The notes under the pieces were generated by a model. The model was given only the letters and a program-made list of their open reading frames with translations. It searched no databases and was not told the DNA's origin. Below, in pieces: positions 46,983 through 57,525 of a stretch of 64,000 nucleotides of DNA. The DNA is from Ampullaceana balthica (lineage: Eukaryota; Mollusca; Gastropoda; Lymnaeidae). The translations under genes and the position numbers were made by a program. How positions within the stretch are numbered: the first letter of the stretch is position 1; the number at the start of each line of letters is the position of its first letter. The stretch covers positions 204,001-268,000 of the forward strand of contig CALYLW010000424.1 of assembly GCA_944989445.1 (NCBI GenBank), given 5' to 3'.

Positions 46983-49452
46983 CCCTCTATTACACAATGT
47001 GACCATTTGGTAACAAAGCGAAATAATAATTATTTCACTAATGCTGGATTAGTTTTTAATTTTTCAGACTGATTCCCCTTTTATTTTATCATGTTTTGAA
47101 CTTTTATACCGGAGAACTCTTCACTTAGACCATTTTCGTATTTTTGTAAGAGCAACTTTTATTTGGTCACAGTGGGCTACACTTTTGTCTACCGAATCTA
47201 GTAAGTACAAGTGTTCGTTTTTTATCGCATAATGAAAATTTATGTTCAAAAAAATGTTAAATGGTAACATTAATGTTTATACCATAATTATGTGAGCTTA
47301 TGTTTGATATTTGTCATCAACGTTCGATAAAATTTGAAAAAAAATGGTATGTGACCATTTGGTAACAGTGCGTCTATGTGGTTATTTTTTTTTGGTGGTT
47401 TTTCTTGTTGGGAAAATGACAACATACTAAAGCTAACATTTTTATAAGCGATATAAATAATGTTTTATTTATAGAATATTTATAAATATCTAATATTTAT
47501 GTTAGCCTTTTATACTTTTATAAAATTAGCAAGTTTTACAATCTTTAACGTTAAATTAAAAACTAATTTTAAAATTCTTTTTATAAATAGAATTAGAAGT
47601 ATGGATGATTATAATCAATGATATACAACATATATATTTTGTACATTTTTTATGTTTGTTTTTTTTCCTCTCAAGAATTCAAATACCAAAGTCATGTATC
47701 CATCAAGGTTTCATGGAAAAAATAAAGATGTACATGTTTGTGCCATTCCTGAGGACCCAGATGATAATGAACTATCTTAGGAAGATGACGATGACGTAGA
47801 TGAAACTTTTAATCCAGAATCAGAGCACAACAGAGATTCAGGTAAATTTACATATTTTTCAAAAATAAAATATTATGTCTTATATCTTTTGAAAGAATAA
47901 TTAAATATCATTCAATACAATTGTTGACGTAAACACTAAAAAATAATAATTCAATTTGTCCTTTTCAGACTCAACAACACCAGTCTCTGAGAGTGAAATG
48001 AATGAAGCACCTGGTAATTTTTTAGGTACTGCAGTCCAACCACAGGCAAAAGTATCAAATAGAAATTTTCTTTGCAGCAGACATCTTTCCTCAAGATCCT
48101 GTTTTTTTGTTGTTTTTTTCTGGACATGTCGCTGTTGCAAAAGAGCCTCAAAAACCCTATAGACTACTTTAGGGAAATTATTGATGAATAAATAATGGAT
48201 AATTTTGTAATACAATCAAACATGTACAGAGCTCAGACAAATATGAACCAACCATTGCATTTGGATGCTAATGAACTGGAGCAGTTTACTGGAGTTTATT
48301 TATGATGAGCATCATAGTTCAAATGCCAAAAGCAGGTGTTACTGGGGAATTGATACTCGTTTATGACAAGGTGGCTAATAAAAAAATATATATATAACAA
48401 TATAACCCCAAAAGTTTTTTAAAAAATGTGTGTGTTCTTCTGTTACTGGAGTGATTCATAACTTTGAATGATACTGCTGTAAAATTCTGCCATGTAAAAT
48501 AGAATTGGTTATATGAGCTTCTGGAAACATTGTGCTCCGTCTAGTTAGCAATGTTACAAGTAAGAAATAAACAACACGCAATGATTGTTTTCAAGTGGAT
48601 ATTATGAATATGGCAGTAGTTCAGGCATGACTGATCTATAGGAATGCCTGTAGTAATGCAGATTGGGACCAAAAAAATATCCTTGCTCTACTTGATTTCA
48701 AGACCAGATCGCAATATGCCTAATGAAAAAAAGGTAAAGTAGGGGTTTAGAAAATGTGCGCATCCTTCTTTTGGATATAGAGCCAAAGAAATGAGAGGTC
48801 CTACTGCAGCTGTTCCACCCATACCAGTAAGACCTGACTAAGTTGGGCATTTTCCTGAGCCAATTTACAAGAAAGAAAGACGCAAGAGATCAAATTGCAG
48901 GGGATTTTTTAGAATTAAATGTGTAAAAATGAGTAGCATGTACTGATGTAATATTCAACTTTTCAAGACGCAAAAGTCAAACAGTTTCACTAGACTAAAA
49001 CTAGATTTGTATGTAGGTGTATAAATGTTTACTGGCCTTTATGTAGCTATTTTATTAAAAAATATTATTAGATTTTCCTTTACTTTTTTTTTATGTTGTA
49101 AAATAATGATTTTTATTATTCTTATTATCATTTTCATGAATTATAAAAGCAGTATATTCAACATTTAAAAATGTACTTGTAATCAAACTTAATATTTACA
49201 CTTATTGGTGTTCACAATTAAATCATCATCTCTTAAAATTATTATAGTTTGTCATGTTCTTTTATATTCTGTTTTACTTTTTTTTTAACCTTTTAGACGC
49301 ACAGTTACCATATGGTAACATACCGTTAAAATCATACTTTTATAAAAAATAGTATATTTTTCTTCCATATTATGTTTATATATGTCCAATGCACATATAA
49401 TATCCAATCAATATTTTTTTCCCATGAAAACCTAAAAGTGCGTAATAGAGGG
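46983..49452 (+). mobile_element. piggyBac element, complete ends, dead gene
   Basis: CCCTCTATTACAC (46983) and GTGCGTAATAGAGGG (49452) are terminal inverted repeats bordered by TTAA at 46979-46982 and 49453-49456, the piggyBac target. Subterminal inverted motifs GTGACCATTTGGTAACA (47000, 47352) and GACGCACAGTTACCATATGG (49297) are also typical. Size 2470 bp. Confidence 0.92.
47690..48960 (+). pseudogene. piggyBac transposase, broken
   Basis: Pieces in order: MYPSRFHGKNKDVHVCAIPE then an acidic EDDDDVDETFNPESE run (47695-47840), with an intervening stop; an AT-rich, intron-like gap (47841-47966); DYFREIIDE then MDNFVIQSNMYRAQTNMNQP and ELEQFTGVYL (48160-48300), where E-L-E-Q-F is the family block; MPKAGVTGE / CYWGIDTR (about 48320-48355); QVDIMNMAVVQA and ACSNADWDQKNILALLDFK (48595-48705); then a degraded cysteine-rich tail (EPIYKKERRKRSNCRGF). 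Stops are frequent and the central catalytic aspartate region is deleted. Confidence 0.82.
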
Positions 49453-49646
49453 TTAAATGACTCACCTTCATCCCACTGCGACGCGACCTTGGTTTGGTAG
49501 CGGCGCACGCAATTAACATATACTGCCGATATTGCTAACACTACTAATAATAATAGTACTAATACCCTATCCTACATTATTATAAATAAATATATTGGCC
49601 TATATTCTACAATACGTCATGGACTGTAAAACCTATATTACTACAG

Positions 49647-49790
49647 GACCGGCCTAAGGGAATTGGAGGCCCTAGGCGAAGTGAGTTTGGTGGCCCTAAT
49701 TGCCCTAAATAAAATGTATTAGAAAAATAAAATAATAAATATGGAAAAATGATTGTGATTGTGCAAGGCCCCCATTAATGATTAAACCAA
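49647..49790 (-). mobile_element. Solo ends of the ZMYM1-like hAT family
   Basis: AGGACCGGCCTAAGGGAATT then GGAGGCCCTAGGCGAAGTGA matches the complement of 24905-24983, and GTGCAAGGCCCCCATTAATG matches the complement of the family's left end (23200-23240). The interior is almost wholly deleted, making a MITE. Confidence 0.72.
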
Positions 49791-50253
49791 TCGGAAACTG
49801 ATATATATATATATCAAAATTGAATCTGAATATATATGATAAATGTATTGGCCTATGCCTATCCTGAGTATCCTATATCATATATCCAATACGCAATGGA
49901 CCATGGACTATACTTATACCAGTGAGCTAGATAAAAATAACTCAGTGGACTGAACAGATTCTAAAATATAAACTTAAAATCAATATGAAAAACAATAAGG
50001 CTGGTACTGTTTTCTTATACTTATTCAGGTCAGATATAATCAACGTGAATTTACTTGATATTAGATGATATACATGATATAATGATGAATAATGCTCAAA
50101 GTTAACTTTGAGAATAGTTCACTGAATTCTCCCATCAACGTCGAGTCATTCATAGAATGCTGGGGACAACGTTCAACGTTATTCGCAGAATTCTGGGATA
50201 ACGTTGAAAATTATTCGCAGAATTCTGGGGATAAAGCTTTCCTAATAATAATT

Positions 50254-50871
50254 AGCCTTTTTAAATACAGATTACAGAGTTTCGTCCAATTATGAATGAA
50301 AGTTAATAAATTTACTTAATAATATATACATTATATACAAAGTTGAGTGCACTGGAAGGCGCGAAGTTTTAATAGTTTTATAACAATAAGTGAATAACAA
50401 CTAAATTGACTAAATCCATGGTCCATAGTCTAGCCCTAGCATTAAAATTAATAATTAATTAATTAATGATTAATCATTAACTAACGGTATGCAGTATGCA
50501 GGTTTAATTGATTACATTTTAAAAAAAAGATTTTATAGCATACTATTACTGATAGTTATTTATTATTAGTATTAGTATCTAAGTATACTTAGTATAGTTT
50601 TTAAGTTTAGTATAGTATAGTTTAGCCAGCTGGGAATACTTCTGAATACTGAAACTGAATTGAATAGACACTACGACTACGTCTTTTTATAAACTCAAAT
50701 TGCTAGATTTGTGTTATCTATAAAAAATATATATTTTCGATTCTTCAATTGGTTGCCATATCTGATTTAAACTTTTAAATAATGAGCTACTTAGTTTAGG
50801 CTACTTACTTTAGCAGGACATATATCATATATCTCCCGGACGGAATTGTTTTCAAAATATGCCAAATAAGT
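50254..50871. other. AT-rich gap
   Basis: Runs of TTAATTAATTAATTAATGAT and TATAGT-type repeats; nothing else. Confidence 0.5.
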
Positions 50872-51014
50872 CAGTGGCTATTGAGACGCTAACGTCTTAA
50901 TAGCCCACAGGCTATTGAGACGCAAATGAATAAATAGATCATGTTTCTAAAATTCAAGAGCTACAAATAAGCCCTAATATTAAAGAGTTTTATAAATAAG
51001 TTTAAAAATTACAA

Positions 51015-51110
51015 ATCTCATCGAGGTTTTCTGGTCGCATGGATAGAGCTGTGGACAGCTGAACTTGTGGTCCAGGGTTCGATTTTCATTGAGTAGCATT
51101 TTTTTCCATA
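51015..51110 (+). repeat. tRNA-like segment inside MITE
   Basis: TCTGGTCGCATGGATAGAGC (A-box-like) and GGTCCAGGGTTCGATTTTCA (B-box GGTTCGATTTTC) are spaced as in tRNA genes, followed by a T-run. It resembles the segment at 46785-46860. It is not convincing as a working tRNA. Confidence 0.45.
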
Positions 51111-51164
51111 ACATAAATTGATAATTAATAATATTTTTTTCATGGTTTCTCCCTGACAGAATCA

Positions 51165-51440
51165 CATTTTAGGTTTAGTGATATGTTTAAGGTTTTGGGT
51201 TAGGTTTAGTGATAGGTTTTAGTGTTTGGGTTAGGTTTAGTGATAGGTTTTAGGGTATGGGTTAGGTTTAGTGATAGGTTTTAGGGTTTTAGTTAGGTTT
51301 AGTGATAGGTAAAATAGGTTTTATGGTTTGGGTTAGGTTTAGTGATGGGTTTTAGGGTTTGGGTTATGTTTAGTGATATGTTTTAGGGTTTGGGTTAGGT
51401 TTAGTGATAGGTTTTAGTTTTAGTGTTAGTTAGGCATAGG
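51165..51440. repeat. TTAGG-like minisatellite, 8 units of about 31 bp
   Basis: Units of the type TTTAGTGATAGGTTTTAGGG followed by TTTGGGTTAGG. The TTAGGG-like words are part of a longer unit, so this is not telomeric repeat. Confidence 0.9.
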
Positions 51441-51545
51441 TTTAAGGAAAGTTACTCCTTTCTTCAATTTTTTTATCCCCCTTTTTTTTATTTGCGTCTC
51501 AATAGTCTGTGGGCTATTAAGACGTTAGCGTCTCAATAGCCACTG

Positions 51546-52209
51546 CCAATAAATTATCCGGGTTATAAAATGATTTCATCCAGATTAAAATGAATTCTCC
51601 CCCATCCTTTAAAATAATGTCTCCCACAAAATTAATCCGCCCCACATAACCCTTTTATTACCAATCAAAATTATCACTAAAAAACAAGAATGGTAATAGT
51701 CACAAATGTTTATCTAATACTAATACATGTTTATAGTTTATGGTAGTGCGTAGATAGACATGATATATGATGAGGGTGAGGAGTGAGGACTATACCGTTT
51801 GACACAATCTCAGGGCGTGACAATTTTATATTTTTTTGTTAAATCCACTTAATTTACTTAATTTTACTTTAATTTTTAACAGCGTACTATATTTTAAGTC
51901 AACTTAAAAAGTTTTATTTTTATAAATTTACAAACCTTGGCTACTTGGATTTGTTAAATTTTCTTCTGGAAATTTTGTAAACGCTACTGGTGAAGGACGG
52001 TCAAAACATTTTCGAATTGTTCTATGCACACTTAAAATTTAAAAAATCGCAAATTTCGTTTAAGTCCTTACCATAGATGGTGCTCACAAATGTAAAGAAT
52101 GAATTACATTACTTGTTCCAACACATCGGTGTCACGTTCTCATACTACTTTATCGTCTTTGTTTTTTAATTTAAAGCAATGAACTGTCCCCCAATCCTTG
52201 TAGTTCTCT
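51546..52209. other. AT-rich gap
   Basis: Nothing recognised. Confidence 0.45.
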
Positions 52210-52235
52210 TTTAAGCCTCTCTAAACCAGGGTAAA

Positions 52236-53860
52236 GTGCTCCAGGATTGGAAATTAGCTAACGTAACTCCACTCTTTAAGAAAGGGGGTAAATCAGACCC
52301 TGGTAATTACAGACCTGTATCACTTACTAGTATCACCTGTAAATTACTAGAACACATAATATATAGTAGAATAGTTAACCACCTTGACAAATATAATGCC
52401 CTGTGCCCATATCAACACGGCTTTAGAAAAAATAGATCATGTGAAACACAATTAATAGGTTTAATACTTCAATAAATAATAGACGAACTATCAAAAGGCT
52501 TAGACAATAATGATCAAATAGATACAATATTACTAGACTTCTCAAAAGCATTTGACAAAGTTCACCACCTTAGTTTACTTAAAAAACTTAACTACTTTGG
52601 AATCTCAAATGCCTTACATCACTGGATCCAAGACTTCCTTTTGGGCAGGGAGCAAACTGTAATAATTAATGGATCTAAATCTGCACCAATAAAGGTCAAT
52701 TCAGGAGTTCCACAAGGAACTGTGCTAGGTCCCTTACTCTTTTTAATATATATAAGTGATTTACCAAACAACATCTCAACAGGAACAAAAGTTAGGTTAT
52801 TTGCTGATGATTGTATAATCTATAGAACAATTAAATCAGAACAAGATAGCAAAATTTTACAAAAAGACCTAGATGAATTGATAAAATGGGAAACTAACTG
52901 GAGTATGAGTTTCCACCCAGAAAGTGTCAACTGTTAAGAGTAACAAAGAAAAAGAAACAAATAAATTCAAAATATTTCATTCATTGAAAGGAACTAAACC
53001 AAACTAAAGATGCAAAATTCTTAGGAGTCATAATAAATGAGAAATTATCATGGAATCCCCATGTCAATGAAGTTATTAAAAAATCAAACAAAACCTTAGG
53101 CTTTATAAAAATAAACTTTAACAAATGTAATAGAGATATAAAACTAAAATGCTTCCTCACTTTGGTGAGACCTGTACTAGAATATGCATCTTCTGTATGG
53201 GACACATCCACCAAAGAAAACATTGATAAACTAGAACAAATCCAAAAAAGAGCTGCCAGATTCATTACTGGAGAATATTCAAAACTGACTAGAATAACAC
53301 CATTAGGGGCCGTCCATAAATTACGTCACGCTATTTTTGACCATTTTTAACTTCACTCCTCCCCCTGTCACAAACTGTCACAAATCTCGCCCCCCCCCTT
53401 AAAGTACGTCACACTTTCCAACAAAAATGTTGTTTTTTATTAACAAAATAATTAAAATTTAATATAAAACACCGTGACGTCACACATGGCCGGACCCCCC
53501 CCTCCCCCCTGTCACAAACTGTCACACTTTCGTACACCCCCTCCCCCCCTCTGGATCGTGACGTAGTTTATGGACGGCCCCTTAGTTAAATCATTAAACC
53601 TTGAAACACTAGAGGATAGAAGAACCAAGAGTAAAGCAGTAATCATTCATGAAGCAATTAACTCTAATTTAGAAATACAACACAAAGATAACTTAATACA
53701 ACCCTCAGATAGACATAAGGATGTTTTTTTATCCTTCTTATTCCGTATGCAAGAACAAACTCATACAAATTTTCGTTCTTCCCGTCCGGAATTCGGGCGT
53801 GGAAAGGGTTGCCTGAAGAAACCAGGAGAGCCAACACTTTATCAACATTTAAAACTCTAA
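52236..53860 (+). pseudogene. LINE reverse transcriptase, broken
   Basis: Blocks: DWKLANVTPLFKKGGKSDPG then NYRPVSLTSITCKLLEHIIY (52245-52370), HGFRKNRSCETQL (52420), a stop at 52473, LLDFSKAFDKVHH (first catalytic D, 52530), SGVPQGTVLGPLLFLIYISD (52700-52760), LFADDCIIYR (F-A-D-D active site, intact, about 52800), a frameshift near 52935, then AKFLGVIINEKLSWNPHVNE, RPVLEYASSVWDTSTKENID and KRAARFITGEYS (53010-53280). After the MITE the frame resumes with VKSLNLETLEDRRTKSK and ends at 53860. It makes cDNA at the target site in live relatives; this copy cannot, because of the stop, frameshift and insertion. Confidence 0.92.
53306..53581. mobile_element. 276-bp Harbinger-like MITE with exact TTA duplication, in LINE ORF
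   Basis: The ends are GGGGCCGTCCATAAATTACG and CGTAGTTTATGGACGGCCCC. TTA lies on both sides (53303-53305 and 53582-53584). Removing the MITE and one TTA restores the LINE frame (ITPL then VKSLNLETL), so the duplication is certain. The TTA target supports PIF/Harbinger. Confidence 0.95.
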
Positions 53861-53904
53861 TAAGAATGCAGGACTATACACAAACCATAGATAAGCGTAG
53901 GACG

Positions 53905-54206
53905 CAATATCTTATCTTATCTTATCTATACAGACGCTCCTTCTATGCAGAAGATAGTTGCGTCCACAGACCATGACAGATGATCTGTTGGCAAGTGATG
54001 CAGCATTCACAGGCCACGGCTTTGTGGGTTCCACGCATTACCCAGCCGCCTAACTACATGTAGTGTTAGGTACCCATTCGGAGCGGGGTGACTCAGGGAC
54101 GCCCTAGGCCCCGGGAACAAACCCTTGCCTTCACACGGATTCGAACCCGTGACCATCGGTACGACAGTCCAGTGCGCTGCCACTCGACCACTAGGGCTGT
54201 GGAAAT
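53905..54206 (-). mobile_element. tRNA-derived SINE sharing its tail with the LINE
   Basis: On the minus strand: AGTGGTCGAGTGGCAGCGCA (A-box), CACGGGTTCGAATCCGTG (B-box, with a perfect T-arm hairpin), a body with GGGTACCTAACACTACATGT, and a tail AGAAGGAGCGTCTGTATAGA then (TAAGA)n. The last 40-60 bases are nearly identical to the LINE 3' end, so the SINE can borrow that LINE's machinery. Confidence 0.9.
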
Positions 54207-54270
54207 TATCAATAATCTTCTGTATAGAAGGAGCGTCTGAAACAGATAAGATAAGATAAGATAAGATGTC

Positions 54271-55036
54271 TGTTATTTTTAGAAATAAATCTGGCAATTA
54301 GCAATCCCTAAAAACGTGCGTTTCAGGGCATGCACACCCCACCCTGATTTAGGTTATGATTGTTGAATTTCAAATAATCATACACAAATGCATGTAGAAG
54401 AAATACAAAATATATAGTGTGTCATAAACGTTAACAAAACACTTATTTTTATTTTCAAATAAATAAGGGCAGGTTTCATTTTTACCCTGGAGACTTTATT
54501 ATTAAAAGTCGAAAGTTTATTTATGGAGAGACATTATTTCCTGACACCGGAACAAAAGATCTAGCAATTTAAATTATTAACCAATCAGAAACCAATCGCT
54601 CCCTTCAACTTGTAAATTGAAATCAAGTTCATGCCAAAATTAATTTCAACCTTTTGTTTTTCGTTCAAGATTTTTTAAATAAAAACTATCATATTATTAT
54701 ATTATTAATTTTGATATTTTTTTTAACGAAAAGTTTAATTTCATATATTGTTAGTGTGCCACAATATGAACGCAGAAGAGCCGCGTTTGCCCACCTTTGC
54801 CGCCTTTGGTCTTGCTAAACTTGATTGCCTTGTCTGAGCAAAGAGTCAGAGATGAAACAGGAACGGTGGTCGTGACCTGAATCATGAATCAAAATGTCAT
54901 TCTTGGAATTACTATTGAAGAATCCGAGTTGAATGTTAAGGAAATATTTCTTTAACACTAATAACATTATTATTATTATAGTTTTAATGTCATACGTAAT
55001 TACCATTAATAACACTGATAAATTAATACTAAATAC
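54271..55036. other. AT-rich gap
   Basis: No gene or clear repeat end. Confidence 0.45.
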
Positions 55037-55145
55037 TAGGGCTGTGGAAATTATCGATTAATTAAACGATTAAAATTCGCTAAAAAATTTAATCGATTCA
55101 AATTAATTTGATGGATTACAACAATTCGATTAAAATTTAAGAAAA
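55037..55145. mobile_element. ZBED-like hAT terminus, solo
   Basis: TAGGGCTGTGGAAATTATCG then ATTAATTAAACGATTAAAAT matches the terminal motif of the 25968 and 34866 elements. No transposase or partner end is recognised; ATTAAT-rich sequence near 55360-55400 may be the other side. Confidence 0.55.
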
Positions 55146-57522
55146 CATTTCTAATGTTTTTTTTTCCAATTTATTATATTTTTTGTTACTATATTATATA
55201 CTTTTCCCTCATATTATTATTATTTATTTAGACGTGCATACGTAAACAAAAAGGTTTTACTTATTTATTTCTTGCATAACAGAACGAATTTGCTTTGTTT
55301 CGTGAAATAATGAATCGCAACTTAACGGGATCTATATATGCGTTATAAAAATATAATTAATGGAAATTAATCAATTAATTTTGTTTTCAATTAATTGAAC
55401 ATTTTAAAAAAAATATCAGTTTCAAATACTTGTCTTATACTATGGCTAATACTTAAAATTAAAATTAATAGCCTACTCATTAGATATACTCTAATTACTA
55501 ATTGTGAGTCTAATTCTGATACTAAAATACTATACTATTAAGATTACTTTAATTAAGTAATACTATTAATTATTAATACGAAAATTCATGCCAAATAAAA
55601 AGGGATAATACAAATAAAATTGATATCTAATTTGGTTTTCACCAATTGGACTTGAAATAAAAATAATAAATAAAAATTAATAGTAAAAGGACAGAGGCGT
55701 TGTTGCTATTGCTTTGGACACAATGTATAATATTTAAAAAAAAATAATTTTATAAACAATTCATCTTTTCAATATAAAATCTTGTTTCTGAAAAGTAGTA
55801 TAGTATAATATTATTTTTATAATAAAATTACCGTTACAGTATTTTTATATGTGGAAATATTAATTTGGTAAATTATAAATCTTTAATTAACCACGTTGTA
55901 TTAACTCGCTTTCGTTCCTGTTTGTCCAAGATTTTTTCAAATCTGCCAACGTATAATTGAATCACTTCTGATAATCCTACAGATCTGAAATTTTTACCAC
56001 AGATAGATCTTGGATGACAATGCATTGTATCAAAATTTCAGATCGATCGAATGTACCGTTATTAAATTATTGAACTTATTAGTTTATCTATAGTCTATAT
56101 ATAAGCATCTGTACCGCCTGCTTTTGTTGACATCCGTGAGTTCACCCCGTGACCACATCACAATGTTTTTAAAACGTTGGGCGGGCGCTTGTGAGGTGTA
56201 TGGTAAAAAAAAAGAGGTAAAAAAATATTTTAAAAAACCAGGTTGTTATAAGTGGACTAAAAAGAATAAAATAAATAGAAGTAAAAAAAAAGATTTTTAA
56301 AAACCACGTTTTTATAAGCGGACTAAAAAGAAGAAAATAAGTTAAAACTTATTAGTTCAAGTACTTCGATTTAATATGACTAAAAACGTGGGGCGGGTGT
56401 TTGGTATAAAATTAAAGATTTCTAATTTAGAAGGCAAAAGAGAGATCTATAGTGAGAGAATGAGTGAACCGCATATGTTATACCTCATAAGCGCCGCCCC
56501 ACTCGTAATTATAAGAACTGTGTGTCAATCTCTGTCCACATACAACAATTTATCAAGCATATTACTATGGTTATGATATTTTATATGTGCATTGTGTCTC
56601 CGAAGTACAATGATTGAGGAGAGTACACAAGAAAATGTTACAAGAAATCTTTATTTTTGTAGACAGAAATTGAAAGGAAATTGAAGTGTGTGCGAATAAT
56701 TTATTTTGTCATTTTTAGTGTATTGAAATAAAAGCGTGTTTTAAAAAATCCTATTTTTACCCTTCTTTTAAAAATTTGAATTTATCCCAAATGCTTATTG
56801 TTTCATCTTATTACCTTATATAGCCAATTATTAGCATAAAAATAAATGCTAAACCAACTAAATTAATGTACCGAAAATCTCGCTTGTTAAATAAAAATAT
56901 ATAATAAATAAGTGAATATATGAATGTGATTTCTTCAGTCTTCATCTTGAAAAATGGAAGGTTCAAAATATGTATCTTTGTTAAACTATACAACAATAAC
57001 CTTTACAAAAATATTGTATGTTTTTTTAGTGCATCTTAATGTAATCGTTTCAGTTATAAATAGCAAATCAAAAATTGATAGCATAGCCTACGCCATGAAC
57101 AACATTATCAAAAACTTATGGCAAAATCCTCAATAATTTGGTGGGGCACAAGATAGTGTTGTGCATATGCTACTTTAAAAAAAAAGCTTTTTGCCGAAAA
57201 GTTTATTGTTCTGTGACATCTTGTCAGATCCATATATATCCTGTTTAAATAACACATATTTATTTTAATAGAACCATACAAATATTATCCGGATAATTTC
57301 ACACATCATCAAAATGTTAAAGTTAAAGCTTAAGCTTTGACATTTAAATAAAGATTATTTTTTTTCTTCTGAAAAATATATATATACTGGTATTTGGTAT
57401 TTCTGCTTTTCATTTAATGTAAGAAATATTTTTTTTAAATACTGTTATTTTGTTACTGTAACCTTTCGTAACATTTAATTAAATTAAAATTACCACAAGA
57501 GTTCATGTCACTAACTAATGAC
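55146..57522. other. AT-rich region with dispersed repeat and a short tandem duplication
   Basis: About 55940-56110 is a copy of the 5.3-kb / 61-kb repeat (CAGATCTGAAATTTTTACCA, CAGATCGATCGAATGTACCG). 56205-56340 contains two copies of an about 70-bp unit with TTATAAGTGGACTAAAAAGA. No gene is recognised. Confidence 0.5.
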
Positions 57523-57525
57523 TTA

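Larger units (their letters stand above)
46634..50253. mobile_element. Element with EcoRI-palindrome terminal inverted repeats, interrupted by piggyBac
   Basis: The left end (46634-46745) has three units of the type TTATCCCCAGAATTCTGCGA, each centred on GAATTC; the right end (about 50140-50253) has three in inverted order. Outer flanks AATAATAATAACGG and CCTAATAATAATTAG are also inverted. Removing the piggyBac (46983-49452) leaves about 1.15 kb. No gene of its own is recognised. Confidence 0.75.
50872..51545. mobile_element. MITE with hairpin-forming inverted ends
   Basis: The left end CAGTGGCTATTGAGACGCTA continues through ACGTCTTAATAGCCCACAGG; the right end is its complement, ending AGCGTCTCAATAGCCACTG (51545). 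Terminal repeats are about 65 bp. Each end is itself a hairpin: GGCTATTGAGACG pairs with CGTCTTAATAGCC. The interior holds a tRNA-like segment and a minisatellite. Confidence 0.85.
52210..54270 (+). mobile_element. CR1/Jockey-like LINE, 5'-truncated, carrying a MITE and a SINE
   Basis: The element begins within reverse transcriptase and ends in the tail AGAAGGAGCGTCTGAAACAG then (ATAAG)n at 54247-54267. A Harbinger-like MITE (53306-53581) and a minus-strand SINE (about 53905-54206) interrupt it. Another truncated copy of its 3' end lies at 36655-36925. Confidence 0.9.

Noticed and set aside
51165..51440. TTAGGG-like words suggesting telomeric sequence
   Set aside because: The words are part of a 31-bp minisatellite unit and sit inside a MITE.
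54120..54195. A tRNA gene with good A- and B-boxes on the minus strand
   Set aside because: It continues directly into a SINE body and a LINE-like tail, so it is a SINE head.
54007..54297. 96-codon minus-strand frame
   Set aside because: It is the translation of the SINE and its flank.
56376..56576. 66-codon plus-strand frame next to GGGCGGG motifs
   Set aside because: No splice-consistent neighbours or family motif; the region is repeat-like.
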